Shown piece by piece: positions 35,568 to 45,300 of a stretch of 64,000 nt of DNA; the stretch's first letter is position 1, and every line of letters starts with the position of its first letter. A model generated the notes under the pieces. That model was not told where the DNA came from. It saw nothing but the letters and a program-made list of their open reading frames with translations, and searched no databases. Location of the stretch: assembly GCA_017617315.1 (NCBI GenBank), contig JAFZWM010000002.1:57898-121897 (forward strand), read 5' to 3'. Source of the stretch: Bacteroidaceae bacterium (lineage in GTDB: Bacteria; Bacteroidota; Bacteroidia; Bacteroidales; Bacteroidaceae). The position numbers and the translations under genes were made by a program.

Positions 35568-35644
35568 TGTCTTTTTCGATTTTCAAGATAAAATTCAAAA
35601 AAAACAAGTAGTAATTCAATCCAAAAAAATAATTCATTCAATTT

Positions 35645-37624
35645 ATGAAAACAGGTATTTCACTAATGACACTTCTTCTGACGGGAAGCCTTTGCGCCCG
35701 TTCGCAGAAGAAGTTTGCCAAGGTCGATGTGGCAGACTTCAAGCCAACCGTCTGTGCCATCGACAGCTCTGCTACCGCCGAGTACATCTATCGCATCGGT
35801 TCTACCGAGTACTATTATGCCGAAGGGCATTTCTACATTAAGACAGAAATCAAAACCCGAATCAGAGTTCTGAAGGACGATGGAAAGGATGCCGCAAACG
35901 TGGCAATTCTGTATTATTCCAACCCAAAGCGTCCTGTTACCGAGAATGACCGTATCCAGAACCTTACGGCAACGGCATACAATCTTGTTGATGGCAAGGT
36001 CGTAAAGACTTCGATGCCGTCGAAATACATCTTCAAGGAGACGGTGAACGAGAAATCCGAGCGTCTGAAATTCTCTGTTCCCGACGTGAAGGTGGGAACA
36101 ATCATCGAGTATAAGTACACGCATATTTCCGAAGGATATCACAACATCGACACATGGTATTCGCAGCAGGAATATCCCGTTCAGTATTCGTTCTATACCA
36201 TTACTATTCCGCAGTATTTCAAGTTCCATGTCGAGGAGACTGGCTTTCAGCATTCAAACACAACCCGAAAGCCTGTCGATATGGTGTTCAACGTGCAGGG
36301 AAATGTGCTGAAGACGGCGGGCGAGAGAATTACGACCGAGGCCGAGAACCTGAAGGCCGTAAAGGACGAGAGTTTTGTGTGGTGTCCTAAGACATACTCG
36401 CACCACATTGCCTTTGAACTCTACGGAATAGACATTCCGGGAGCCGTGTACAAAGATTATACATCATCGTGGAACAGCGTCCGAAAGACACTTGCCGAGG
36501 AAGGCGGATACAGAAAATGCCTTTCAATGAAGAATCCGTATTCTGAAGAGATGAAGCAGCTCGGACTCGACGGAATGTCGGCAACAAAGAAGGCGAGCAC
36601 ACTCTTCGGCTTTATTCAGAAGAAACTGAAGTGGAACGGCGACTACAAACTCGTTGCCGACAATCCGAACAAGGCCGTAAAGAATGGAAAAGGCTCAAAT
36701 GCCGAACTTAACTTTATATACATGAGCATGTTGCGCGAGGCCGGAATAAACTGCACTCCGCTTCTGCTTTGCCTTCGCAACCGCGGACGACTGCCGCTTA
36801 CTTATCCGTCAATCGACAAGCTGCACACTTTTGTCGTGGCTTTCTCCGACGAGAATGGCGCGCTCTTTTTTGCTGACTGCTCTGCCGAGTATGGCGATGT
36901 AAACGTGCTTCCGCTCAACCTTCTTGCCGAGGGCGTTCTGTACGAAAACGGAATTACGAATATCGACTCTCAGGTATTCGACCTGGCTGCCATCAGAGGC
37001 CATGCCGCAAAAACCGTTATCCGATGCGGAATAAATCCCGAAGGCGACCTCGTGGGCACAAAGAACAACACTTGCACGGGCATTCTTGCCGAGATGTTCA
37101 AGAAAGAATATCATGAGATGGAAGACAGCCTGGCTCTGATTGAGAAGATTGAAAAGTGGGGCGACTGCAAACTTCAGTCGTACAGCGTGAAGAACGTAGA
37201 CGGAACTGGACTTAGCTCAACCGAGCAGTACCGATTTACGAAGTCGCTTGGCAAGAGCGGCGACCGTCTCTATGTAAATCCGATGGTGTTTGCCGACGAG
37301 CGCAAGAACTACTTCATAAACCCAACTCGCGATATGCCTGTAGAGTTCAGCAACTTGCAGAACACCGAGATTAAGTCGAGCATCCTTATCCCCGAGGATT
37401 ATGAAATAGAGGAGATTCCGGCAGGAAAGTATCTTTCTTTCAAAGATGGCGAGCTGGAGGCGAAAATCGACATAAAGCAGCAGGGACGACTCATCACGAC
37501 GGTCTACGACTTCAACGTGAACAACTCGTTCATTCTTGCAACCGACTATGCCGAACTTCAGAAATTCTGGACTGACTTGCTCGACATAAATTCCCTGAAG
37601 ATTGTCTTAAAAAAGAAAGCGTAA
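35645..37624 (+). CDS. Secreted DUF3857/transglutaminase-fold protein with Cys-to-Ser active site
   Basis: 659 aa. Signal peptide MKTGISLMTLLLTGSLC, then a DUF3857 beta-rich domain (about 40-230) and a transglutaminase-like core (about 300-420). Where the core should read GDCKGxA it has GKGSNAELN, so the nucleophile position is Ser351; His394 (LHTF) and Asp411 (FADCSAEYGD) are kept. The C-terminal DUF3858-like domain ends with SLKIVLKKKA. Transglutaminase-fold proteins of this type in Bacteroidetes are periplasmic or surface proteins of unclear role. It lies 5 nt before a paralogue-like gene with an intact cysteine. Confidence 0.82.
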   Translation: MKTGISLMTLLLTGSLCARSQKKFAKVDVADFKPTVCAIDSSATAEYIYRIGSTEYYYAEGHFYIKTEIKTRIRVLKDDGKDAANVAILYYSNPKRPVTENDRIQNLTATAYNLVDGKVVKTSMPSKYIFKETVNEKSERLKFSVPDVKVGTIIEYKYTHISEGYHNIDTWYSQQEYPVQYSFYTITIPQYFKFHVEETGFQHSNTTRKPVDMVFNVQGNVLKTAGERITTEAENLKAVKDESFVWCPKTYSHHIAFELYGIDIPGAVYKDYTSSWNSVRKTLAEEGGYRKCLSMKNPYSEEMKQLGLDGMSATKKASTLFGFIQKKLKWNGDYKLVADNPNKAVKNGKGSNAELNFIYMSMLREAGINCTPLLLCLRNRGRLPLTYPSIDKLHTFVVAFSDENGALFFADCSAEYGDVNVLPLNLLAEGVLYENGITNIDSQVFDLAAIRGHAAKTVIRCGINPEGDLVGTKNNTCTGILAEMFKKEYHEMEDSLALIEKIEKWGDCKLQSYSVKNVDGTGLSSTEQYRFTKSLGKSGDRLYVNPMVFADERKNYFINPTRDMPVEFSNLQNTEIKSSILIPEDYEIEEIPAGKYLSFKDGELEAKIDIKQQGRLITTVYDFNVNNSFILATDYAELQKFWTDLLDINSLKIVLKKKA

Positions 37625-37629
37625 CGCAG

Positions 37630-39531
37630 ATGAAGAAGAAAAATATTTTCGCACTAGCGCTGCTGGCATTTGCTGTGCCGGCGGTGCTTTGTGCGCAAGT
37701 GCAGTATGATGTGCAGAGCATTCCCGACTCGCTGAAGAAAAACGCTTTCTCGGTGGTGCGGAGCTATGATGTTGATGTAGATGCTTCGGCGCGGAACGAG
37801 TCTGCGGTTCACTTCCGCCGGGTGGTTACGATTCTTAACAAGAAAGGACTCGACCATAGCGGATGGCACCGCGTTTACGACAAGTTCTCGTTCCTTTCGT
37901 CGTTCTCCGGAAAGGCATACGATGCTCAGGGAAACGTAATCCAGAAAATAAAGCAGAAGGATTTGCGCACAACAGCCGTGTCGTCTAATCTGGCGTCGGA
38001 CAACGTGCATTATTACTACGACTGCGATGTCCTGTCGTATCCTTTTACAATAGAATATGAATGGACAGAGAAGTCGCGCGGCGGATACATCGATTTTCCC
38101 GTCTTCACCCCGATGAAGTTCAGCCATCAGTCTATGCAGAAGGCAACTTATCAGATTACGGCATCGCCAAAAGTCGAGGTCTTGAGATACGAATCTCCGT
38201 CGAAGATGAACTGCGACATTCAGGAAACCGCGAAGGGCAAGACTTACAAGTGGACTTTCCCGGCCCATCGCCATCTTGTAGATGAAGACTATATTGACGA
38301 CGATGACATGCGTTATCCGATGATTGTAGCCGAGCCGTCGGAGTTCTCAATAGGAGGCTCAACTGGAAGTCTGAAGTCGTGGGAAGAGTTCGGAAAATGG
38401 TACTGGCAGCTTGCCGAGGGACGCGACGTTCTGCCAAAGGAAGAAATAGCAAAGGTAAATTCGCTGACTGCCGACTGCAAGACCGATTTGGACAAGATAA
38501 AGGCTCTTTACAAGTATCTTGGCGAGAAAACCAGATATGTAAACATCAGCCTCGGCTTGGGCGGCTGGCAGCCAATGTCGGCAACCGAGGTAAGCCGCAC
38601 CGGATTTGGCGACTGCAAGGGATTGGCAAACTACATGCAGGCATTGCTAAAACAAGTCGGCATCAAGTCGTATCAGGTAGTGATAAGCACCGAGGACGAA
38701 AATCTGCTAAAGGATTTTCCAAACATGCACCAGCTAAACCACGTTGTCCTGTACATCGTCCGTCCAGACGACAAATTCATCTTGATGGACTGTACTTGTC
38801 CGCAGCTTCCGCTCGGATTCATCCATTCGTCAATTGCCGGACACGAGTGCCTGCTCGTAACTCCCGATGGCGGAAAACTTATCCGTCTGCCCGATTATTC
38901 GGCTTCAGAAAGTCGCGAGAATCTCTGTGCCGATGTCAAGATTGGCAGCGACGGCAGCGGAAGACTCACCTTCAGTTGCGACCATTTTGGCCGAAGATAC
39001 AGCCGGACATTCGGCTTGGCACGCGAGGACAAGGGCGAGCAGAAAAAGGTTGTCCGCCGTTGGATAAGCCTCGACGATGCCACCGTTGCAGATGTTGCTG
39101 TAAACGATTTCTCGGAAGAGGAGAAGCCGCATCTGCTTGTAAAATGCGACATGACCGTTGTGTATGGCAAGATGAACGGCAGCCGAATGTTCCTCCGCTG
39201 CAATCCGTTCAGGTCGTTCAGCGTGCCGCGATTCCGCAACGAACGCACGTCGCCAATTGTTATAGGCAGTTCGTACAGTTACAGCGATACGGTACGTATC
39301 TCAATCCCCGACGACATGAAGATTGAGGCATTGCCGATGCCTGTAAAGGAAGAGTCGGAATTCGGAAGTTTCAGTTTCTCGGCTGTGCCCGACGGCAACG
39401 TTGTTACAGTTGTCTCGGCCATGGAATGCCGAAAGGGAAAGCACGACATCTCGAAGAAAGACGATTTCCTTAAATACATGGAAAAAAGGTCGAAAGCATA
39501 CGGCGCAACAATCGTTCTTGTGAAAAAATAA
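37630..39531 (+). CDS. Secreted DUF3857/transglutaminase-fold protein with intact Cys-His-Asp triad
   Basis: 633 aa. Signal peptide KKKNIFALALLAFAVPAVLCA, DUF3857 N-terminal domain (about 30-230), then a papain-like transglutaminase core: GFGDCKGLANYMQALLK with Cys329, LNHVVLY with His371, and FILMDCTCPQLPLGF with Asp387. A C-terminal beta domain follows. Such proteins may hydrolyse or crosslink peptides or act on cell-wall amides, but no substrate is known. Five nt separate it from the upstream gene, so the two are cotranscribed; the hydrolase operon starts 92 nt downstream from its own promoter. Confidence 0.85.
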   Translation: MKKKNIFALALLAFAVPAVLCAQVQYDVQSIPDSLKKNAFSVVRSYDVDVDASARNESAVHFRRVVTILNKKGLDHSGWHRVYDKFSFLSSFSGKAYDAQGNVIQKIKQKDLRTTAVSSNLASDNVHYYYDCDVLSYPFTIEYEWTEKSRGGYIDFPVFTPMKFSHQSMQKATYQITASPKVEVLRYESPSKMNCDIQETAKGKTYKWTFPAHRHLVDEDYIDDDDMRYPMIVAEPSEFSIGGSTGSLKSWEEFGKWYWQLAEGRDVLPKEEIAKVNSLTADCKTDLDKIKALYKYLGEKTRYVNISLGLGGWQPMSATEVSRTGFGDCKGLANYMQALLKQVGIKSYQVVISTEDENLLKDFPNMHQLNHVVLYIVRPDDKFILMDCTCPQLPLGFIHSSIAGHECLLVTPDGGKLIRLPDYSASESRENLCADVKIGSDGSGRLTFSCDHFGRRYSRTFGLAREDKGEQKKVVRRWISLDDATVADVAVNDFSEEEKPHLLVKCDMTVVYGKMNGSRMFLRCNPFRSFSVPRFRNERTSPIVIGSSYSYSDTVRISIPDDMKIEALPMPVKEESEFGSFSFSAVPDGNVVTVVSAMECRKGKHDISKKDDFLKYMEKRSKAYGATIVLVKK

Positions 39532-39542
39532 AAACGATTCTC

Positions 39543-39572
39543 CTTGATATTCTGAAAATATTTGTACCTTTA
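39543..39572 (+). promoter_or_regulatory. Promoter of the glycoside hydrolase operon
   Basis: CTTG (39543-39546), an 18-nt spacer and TACCTTTA (39565-39572), one base off TAnnTTTG. It precedes the first hydrolase ATG by about 50 nt and makes the four-gene operon separable from the DUF3857 pair. Confidence 0.55.
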
Positions 39573-39623
39573 CCCCCTGAATGAGAAATTTTGACTAACT
39601 ATTGACTGTTTTTTAATTTTTGA

Positions 39624-42344
39624 ATGAGGTATATAGGTAAAATCGTAGGTCTGACGACCATTTTTGTATTATTTTCATCAAGTATCAGGGCACAAAAAAG
39701 TGCGAGTATATATTTTGGCAAGTCGGCTTCGAACCGTATTGAGTTTGGTGCCGGGCAGTTGCAGTCGTCTCTTGCCAAGCAGGGAATAAAGGTTTCTGTC
39801 TTCAGAAGCGTGCCTAAAAAGCCCGTTTCGAAGGGCGGAAACCTTGTTTTTGTGCTGAAGGAAGGAGCCGATTCGCTGAAGAAGGAAGGCTACTGCATAA
39901 CATCTTCGAAAGGTGTAACAACCATTGTCGGAGCCGACGGCAGCGGAGCACTATACGGCTGCGTTGAACTGGCCGACAACTACATTGCCAAGAAGAACTT
40001 CAACTTTCCGGCATATCAGAGCGAGGCTCCCGAGATGGTTCTGCGCGGAACGTGCATCGGTGTTCAGAAGCCTTATCTTCTGCCGGGCAGAATGGTTTAC
40101 GAATATCCTTACACGCCCGAACTCTTTCCGTGGCTGTACGATAAGCAGCAGTGGATCAAGTATCTCGACATGCTTGTGCACAACAAGATGAACTCCGTTT
40201 ATCTGTGGAACGGACATCCGTTTGCATCGCTCGTAAAGCTGCCCGACTATCCGTTTGCCGTTGAGGTTGATGACGCTACATTCAAGAAGAACGAAGAAAT
40301 CTTCAAGTTCATTACCGATGAGGCCGACAAGCGAGGCATCTTCGTTATCCAGATGTTCTACAACATTTTGGTTTCAAAGCCGTTTGCCGAGCATTACAAG
40401 ATTAAGACTCAGGACAGAAACCGACAGATTACTCCGCTCCTTAGCGACTACACCCGAAAGAGCATAGCCGCATTTGTAGAGAAGTACAGCAACGTAGGTC
40501 TGCTGGTTTGCCTTGGCGAGGCAATGAACACTTACGACGACGATGTTGAGTGGTTTACAAAGACAATCATCCCCGGCGTAAAGGACGGACTGAAGAAACT
40601 TGGCCGCACCGACGAGCCGCCAATCCTTGTCCGTGCTCACGATACCGATTGCAAGATGGTTATGGACGCATCTCTGCCATTGTACAAGAATCTTTACACC
40701 ATGCACAAGTACAACGGCGAGAGCCTTACAACATATCAGCCGCGCGGACCGTGGTCTAAGATTCACAAAGATTTGAGCAGCCTCGGAAGCATTCACATCA
40801 GCAACGTGCATATTCTTGCAAATCTTGAGCCGTTCCGCTGGAGCTCTCCCGATTTCATTCAGCGCGCAGTTACGGCAATGCACGCAGTTCATGGAGCAAA
40901 CGCGCTTCATCTGTATCCGCAGGCATCGTACTGGGATTATCCTTATACAGCCGACAAACTCGATGGCGGCAAGCGCGAAGAACAACTCTACCGCGATTGG
41001 ATGTGGTATAAGGCTTGGGCGCGCTACGCTTGGAAGGTTGAGCGCAACCGCAGCGACGAGGCAGACTTCTGGAATGGCGAGCTTGCATCGTTCTACGGAA
41101 CAACCGATGCCAATGCCGACCTTATCCGCAAGGCGTTTGAGCAGAGCGGCGAGATTGCTCCGAAGTTGCTGCGCCGTTTTGGCATAACCGAAGGAAACCG
41201 CCAGTGCCTTCTCCTCGGAATGTTTGCGAGTCAGCTCATAAACCCTTATAAATATACGGTTTATCCGGGCTTTTACGAGAGTTGCGGACCAGAAGGCGAG
41301 AAACTCATTGAGTATGTAGAGAAAGAGTGGAAGTTCCTTCCACACGAGGGCGAGTTGCCTCTCGACATCATAGACCAAGTGATGATTCACGGCGACAGGG
41401 CGGTAAAGGCTATCGATGCCATCGACGTAAACTCAATCTCTGCCAACCGCGACGAGTTTGAGCGATTGAAGAACGATATTCATTGCTATCGTGAGTTTGC
41501 ATATTCATTCGCATACAAGGTTATGGCTTGCAAGTACGTGCTCGACTATCAGTGGGGACATCGCATTGCCGACCTCGACAAGGCTCTGCCTCTGTTTGAG
41601 AAGAGTCTGGAGTATTACAAGAATCTTGTAAACCTTACAAACGGCAGCTATCTCTATGCCAACAGTATGCAGACAACGATGCGCCGAATTCCAATCACAG
41701 GCGAGAACGGCAAGAACAAGCATTGGAGCGAGATGCTGGTTCATTATCAGAATGAGCTTGCCAACTTCAAGAAGAATATCGATTATCAGAAGAAGGTTGA
41801 ATCGGGCGAGATAAACGTAAAGGCTAAGGAATACAAGCCTCTGCACAAGGCCGACATCAAATGGATTAGCAATTACAAACAAGTTGATTTGAAGGTTGGA
41901 ACAGACTTGTTTAACGACCGCCCAAATACGGCAGTCGAGGCCGTAGCTCCAGAGCTCGACGGACTCACCGCGCTTCAGTTCAGCTGCAACGACCAGCGTA
42001 ATTCGAGCGTGCTCACGGCCATCGAGTTCGAGACAGACAAGCCTGTAAAGATTCTTGTTGGTTACTTCAAGGACGAGCAGGACAAATACGCTCAGGCTCC
42101 GAAACTCGAAATTGATGCTACCGCCAACGAATACGGTCAGGCTGAGCCTTATCTTTCAAACTCAATCAGACTGGCAAACATGCCGCTTGTAAACGTTCAT
42201 GCCTATCATTTCGGGGCCGGACATCACAAGCTTAATATGCCAAACGGCTTCCTCTTGGTTCTCGGTGCAACAAACGACGAACTTGAGCCTCGCAACGTTG
42301 GCTTGAACGGCGGTGCAAAGTCGGTTGATTGGCTCTTCTATTAA
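39624..42344 (+). CDS. Secreted glycoside hydrolase with GH67-N/GH20-like N-terminal domain
   Basis: 906 aa. Signal peptide MRYIGKIVGLTTIFVLFSSSIRAQ. Residues about 28-130 (IEFGAGQLQSSLAKQGI, GSGALYGCVELADNY) form the alpha/beta domain found ahead of the barrel in GH67 alpha-glucuronidases and GH20 hexosaminidases. A TIM barrel follows (VLRGTCIGVQKPYLLPGRM, DMLVHNKMNSVYLWNGHPF, VRAHDTDCKMVMDASLP, HLYPQASYWDYPYTADKL), then a helical and a beta domain. Not a clear match to a characterised family; an alpha-glucuronidase-type exo-enzyme is the most likely role. First of four hydrolase genes spaced 14-17 nt apart, hence one operon. Confidence 0.75.
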   Translation: MRYIGKIVGLTTIFVLFSSSIRAQKSASIYFGKSASNRIEFGAGQLQSSLAKQGIKVSVFRSVPKKPVSKGGNLVFVLKEGADSLKKEGYCITSSKGVTTIVGADGSGALYGCVELADNYIAKKNFNFPAYQSEAPEMVLRGTCIGVQKPYLLPGRMVYEYPYTPELFPWLYDKQQWIKYLDMLVHNKMNSVYLWNGHPFASLVKLPDYPFAVEVDDATFKKNEEIFKFITDEADKRGIFVIQMFYNILVSKPFAEHYKIKTQDRNRQITPLLSDYTRKSIAAFVEKYSNVGLLVCLGEAMNTYDDDVEWFTKTIIPGVKDGLKKLGRTDEPPILVRAHDTDCKMVMDASLPLYKNLYTMHKYNGESLTTYQPRGPWSKIHKDLSSLGSIHISNVHILANLEPFRWSSPDFIQRAVTAMHAVHGANALHLYPQASYWDYPYTADKLDGGKREEQLYRDWMWYKAWARYAWKVERNRSDEADFWNGELASFYGTTDANADLIRKAFEQSGEIAPKLLRRFGITEGNRQCLLLGMFASQLINPYKYTVYPGFYESCGPEGEKLIEYVEKEWKFLPHEGELPLDIIDQVMIHGDRAVKAIDAIDVNSISANRDEFERLKNDIHCYREFAYSFAYKVMACKYVLDYQWGHRIADLDKALPLFEKSLEYYKNLVNLTNGSYLYANSMQTTMRRIPITGENGKNKHWSEMLVHYQNELANFKKNIDYQKKVESGEINVKAKEYKPLHKADIKWISNYKQVDLKVGTDLFNDRPNTAVEAVAPELDGLTALQFSCNDQRNSSVLTAIEFETDKPVKILVGYFKDEQDKYAQAPKLEIDATANEYGQAEPYLSNSIRLANMPLVNVHAYHFGAGHHKLNMPNGFLLVLGATNDELEPRNVGLNGGAKSVDWLFY

Positions 42345-42360
42345 AGAAAATAATATCCAG

Positions 42361-45300
42361 ATGAAATATTACAGACTAACTATAACATTGATACTCGCAG
42401 CTCTCGTAACAGCCTTTGCCCGCGCACAGGTTGTTACGCAAGAGCGTATGGCGCAAATCTACGAAGAAGTAAAGACTCCGTACAAGTACGGAATGGTGGT
42501 TGCGCCGGCCGACAACAAACACAAGATTGACTGCCCGACTGTTTTCCGCGAAGGAAAGAAGTGGCTGATGACATACGTCGTTTACAACGGAAAGGGCGGA
42601 ACTGACGGACGCGGATACGAAACGTGGCTCGCCGAGAGCGACAATCTGCTTGAATGGCGCACCGTTGGCTGCATCCTTAAATATCGCGACGGCTTTTGGG
42701 ATGCCAATCAGCGCGGCGGATTTCCCGGACTTCTGAATACCGATTGGGAAGGCAGCGAAGAACTCGGCAAGTTCAAGGGAAAGAACTGGATGACATACAT
42801 CGGCGGCTCGGGAACGGGCTACGAAGCCGTTAATGCTCCGCTTTCCATCGGACTGGCATGGACATCGAAGCCGATAGCCAGGGGCGATGAATGGCAGTCG
42901 CTCGCAACGCCTCTGCTTTCGTACAACGACGCTGACGCTCAGTGGTGGGAGAAACTCACTCAGTACAAGAGCACAATCTATTTCGACAAGAGCAAGAAAC
43001 TCGGCGCGCCTTTTGTTATGTACTACAACGCCGGCGGAATAAATCCCGAAACAAAATGGAAGGGCGAGCGTATTGGCATAGCCCTCAGCAAGGATATGAA
43101 GAAGTGGAAGCGTTTCGACGGAAATCCCGTATTCTCGCACGAGAGCAGCGGAACAATCACCGGCGATGCGCAGATAAAGAAGATTGGCGACCTCTACGTA
43201 ATGTTCTACTTCTCGGCATTCAACCCGACCAGAGCATACAAGGCTTACAACACATTTGCGTGCAGTTACGACCTCGTTCATTGGTACGATTGGCTGGGCG
43301 ACGACCTTATTTATCCGTCAAAGCCATACGACGAACTTTTTGCTCACAAGAGTTTTGTTTTGAAACATAACGGCGTTGTATATCATTTCTATTGCGCCGT
43401 AAACAATGCCGAGCAGCGCGGAATTGCCGTGGCAACGAGCAAGCCGATGGGCAAGAGCCGCGTCTCTTTTCCAGAGCCCGATGCCAAGGGCCGAAGAACC
43501 GTCATCAATCTGAAAGACAACTGGAATACTTGCCTTCTCGACAACGACGGGAAGAAACTCGAAAAGCAGGAATGGAAGAAAGTGAGCGTTCCGCACAACT
43601 GGGACACCTACGAAGGCGCGCGCCAGATGATTCACGGCAATCTTCACGGTTCTGCCGTTTATCGCACCGAGGTCGATGTGCCCGAGATTAAGCCGAATCA
43701 GCATGTGTTCATCCGTCTCGAAGGCGTTGGCAGCTACGGAACTCTTTCGGTAAACGGCTCTAAGGTTGCCGACCGTCAGCCGATGGGACGCGTTACACAC
43801 ACTTACGAAATTGGCAAATTCCTGAAATCGGGTGCGAAAAATACAATCGAGATTCTTGCCGAACATCCTTCGGGAATAAAAGATATGCCTTGGGTTTGCG
43901 GTGGATGCTCTTCTGAATGGGGATTCAGCGAAGGTTCGCAGCCGCTCGGAATATTCCGCCCCGTTGTTCTTGAGATAACCGACGAGGTTAGGGTTGAGCC
44001 GTTCGGCGTTCATGTGTGGAACACAGACAAGGCTTCGGCTTCTTCGGCAGAGATTTTTGTCGAGACCGAGGTGAAGAATTATGCTTCTGCCGAGCAGAAA
44101 ATCCAGCTGATAAGCAAGATTTGCAATGCCGACGGCGTTCAGAAGATGCGCCTTACCGACGAGGTCGTTCTTGTTCCCGGCGAGACGAAAATCGTAAGGC
44201 AGAAAGGCTTTCTCGACAGTCCGCAGCTTTGGAGCGATGCTTCGCCTTACTTATACAAGGTTGTTACTCTCGTAAAGCGCAACGGAAAAACGGTCGACGA
44301 GGAGAATACGGCGTTTGGCGTCCGCACCATAAGCTGGCCGCTAACCCGAAAGGACGGCGACAAGCGTTTCATGATAAACGGCAAGCCTGTCTTCATTCAC
44401 GGAGTTTGCGAGTACGAGCATCTCTTCGGAATGAGCCACGCCTTCACACCAGAGCAGGTAATGGCGCGCGTAAAGCAGATTACCGACCTCGGATTCAACG
44501 CCTTCCGCGATGCGCATCATCCACACAATCTGCTTTATCAGCACGAGTGGGACAAGCGCGGAATTGTGTGGTGGCCGCAGTTCAGCGCGCACATCTGGTA
44601 CGACACTCCGGCTTTCCGCAATAATTTCAAGCAACTCTTGCGACAGTGGGTTAAGGAACGCCGGAATTCGCCTTCGCTCGTGCTCTGGGGCTTGCAGAAC
44701 GAGAGCACTCTGCCGCGCGATTTTGCTGCCGAATGTTCCGAAATAATCCGTCAGATGGATCCAACCGCAACAAATATGCGACTGATTACGACTTGCAACG
44801 GCGGCGAGGGCACGGACTGGAACGTAATCCAAAACTGGAGCGGAACTTACGGCGGACATCCCGACAGATATGACAATGAACTGAAGAACGACAAACAGCT
44901 TCTGAATGGCGAGTACGGCGCATGGCGAACTCTCGACTTTCACGGTAGCGCATCGCTCGATACAAAGGCTTATACCGAAGACCGCGCATGCAATCTTCTC
45001 GAACTGAAGATGCGCAAGGCTTGGTCGGTAAAGGATAGCGTCTGCGGACAGTTCCAGTGGATTTACAGCAGCCACGACAATCCAGGCCGCCGTCAGCCCG
45101 ACGAGGCTCTGCGACTCATCGACAAAGTCGGTCCGTACAACTACAAGGGCATTGTTACTCCATGGGAAGAGCCGTCGGATATGTACTATCTCTACCGCGC
45201 CATTGGCGGAAAAGAGCCGATGGTTAGAATCATCAGTCTCGAAAAGGTTTACACCAACTGCGATTCCGTCAGGCTTTATAACGATGTGGCTGAAAATGAA

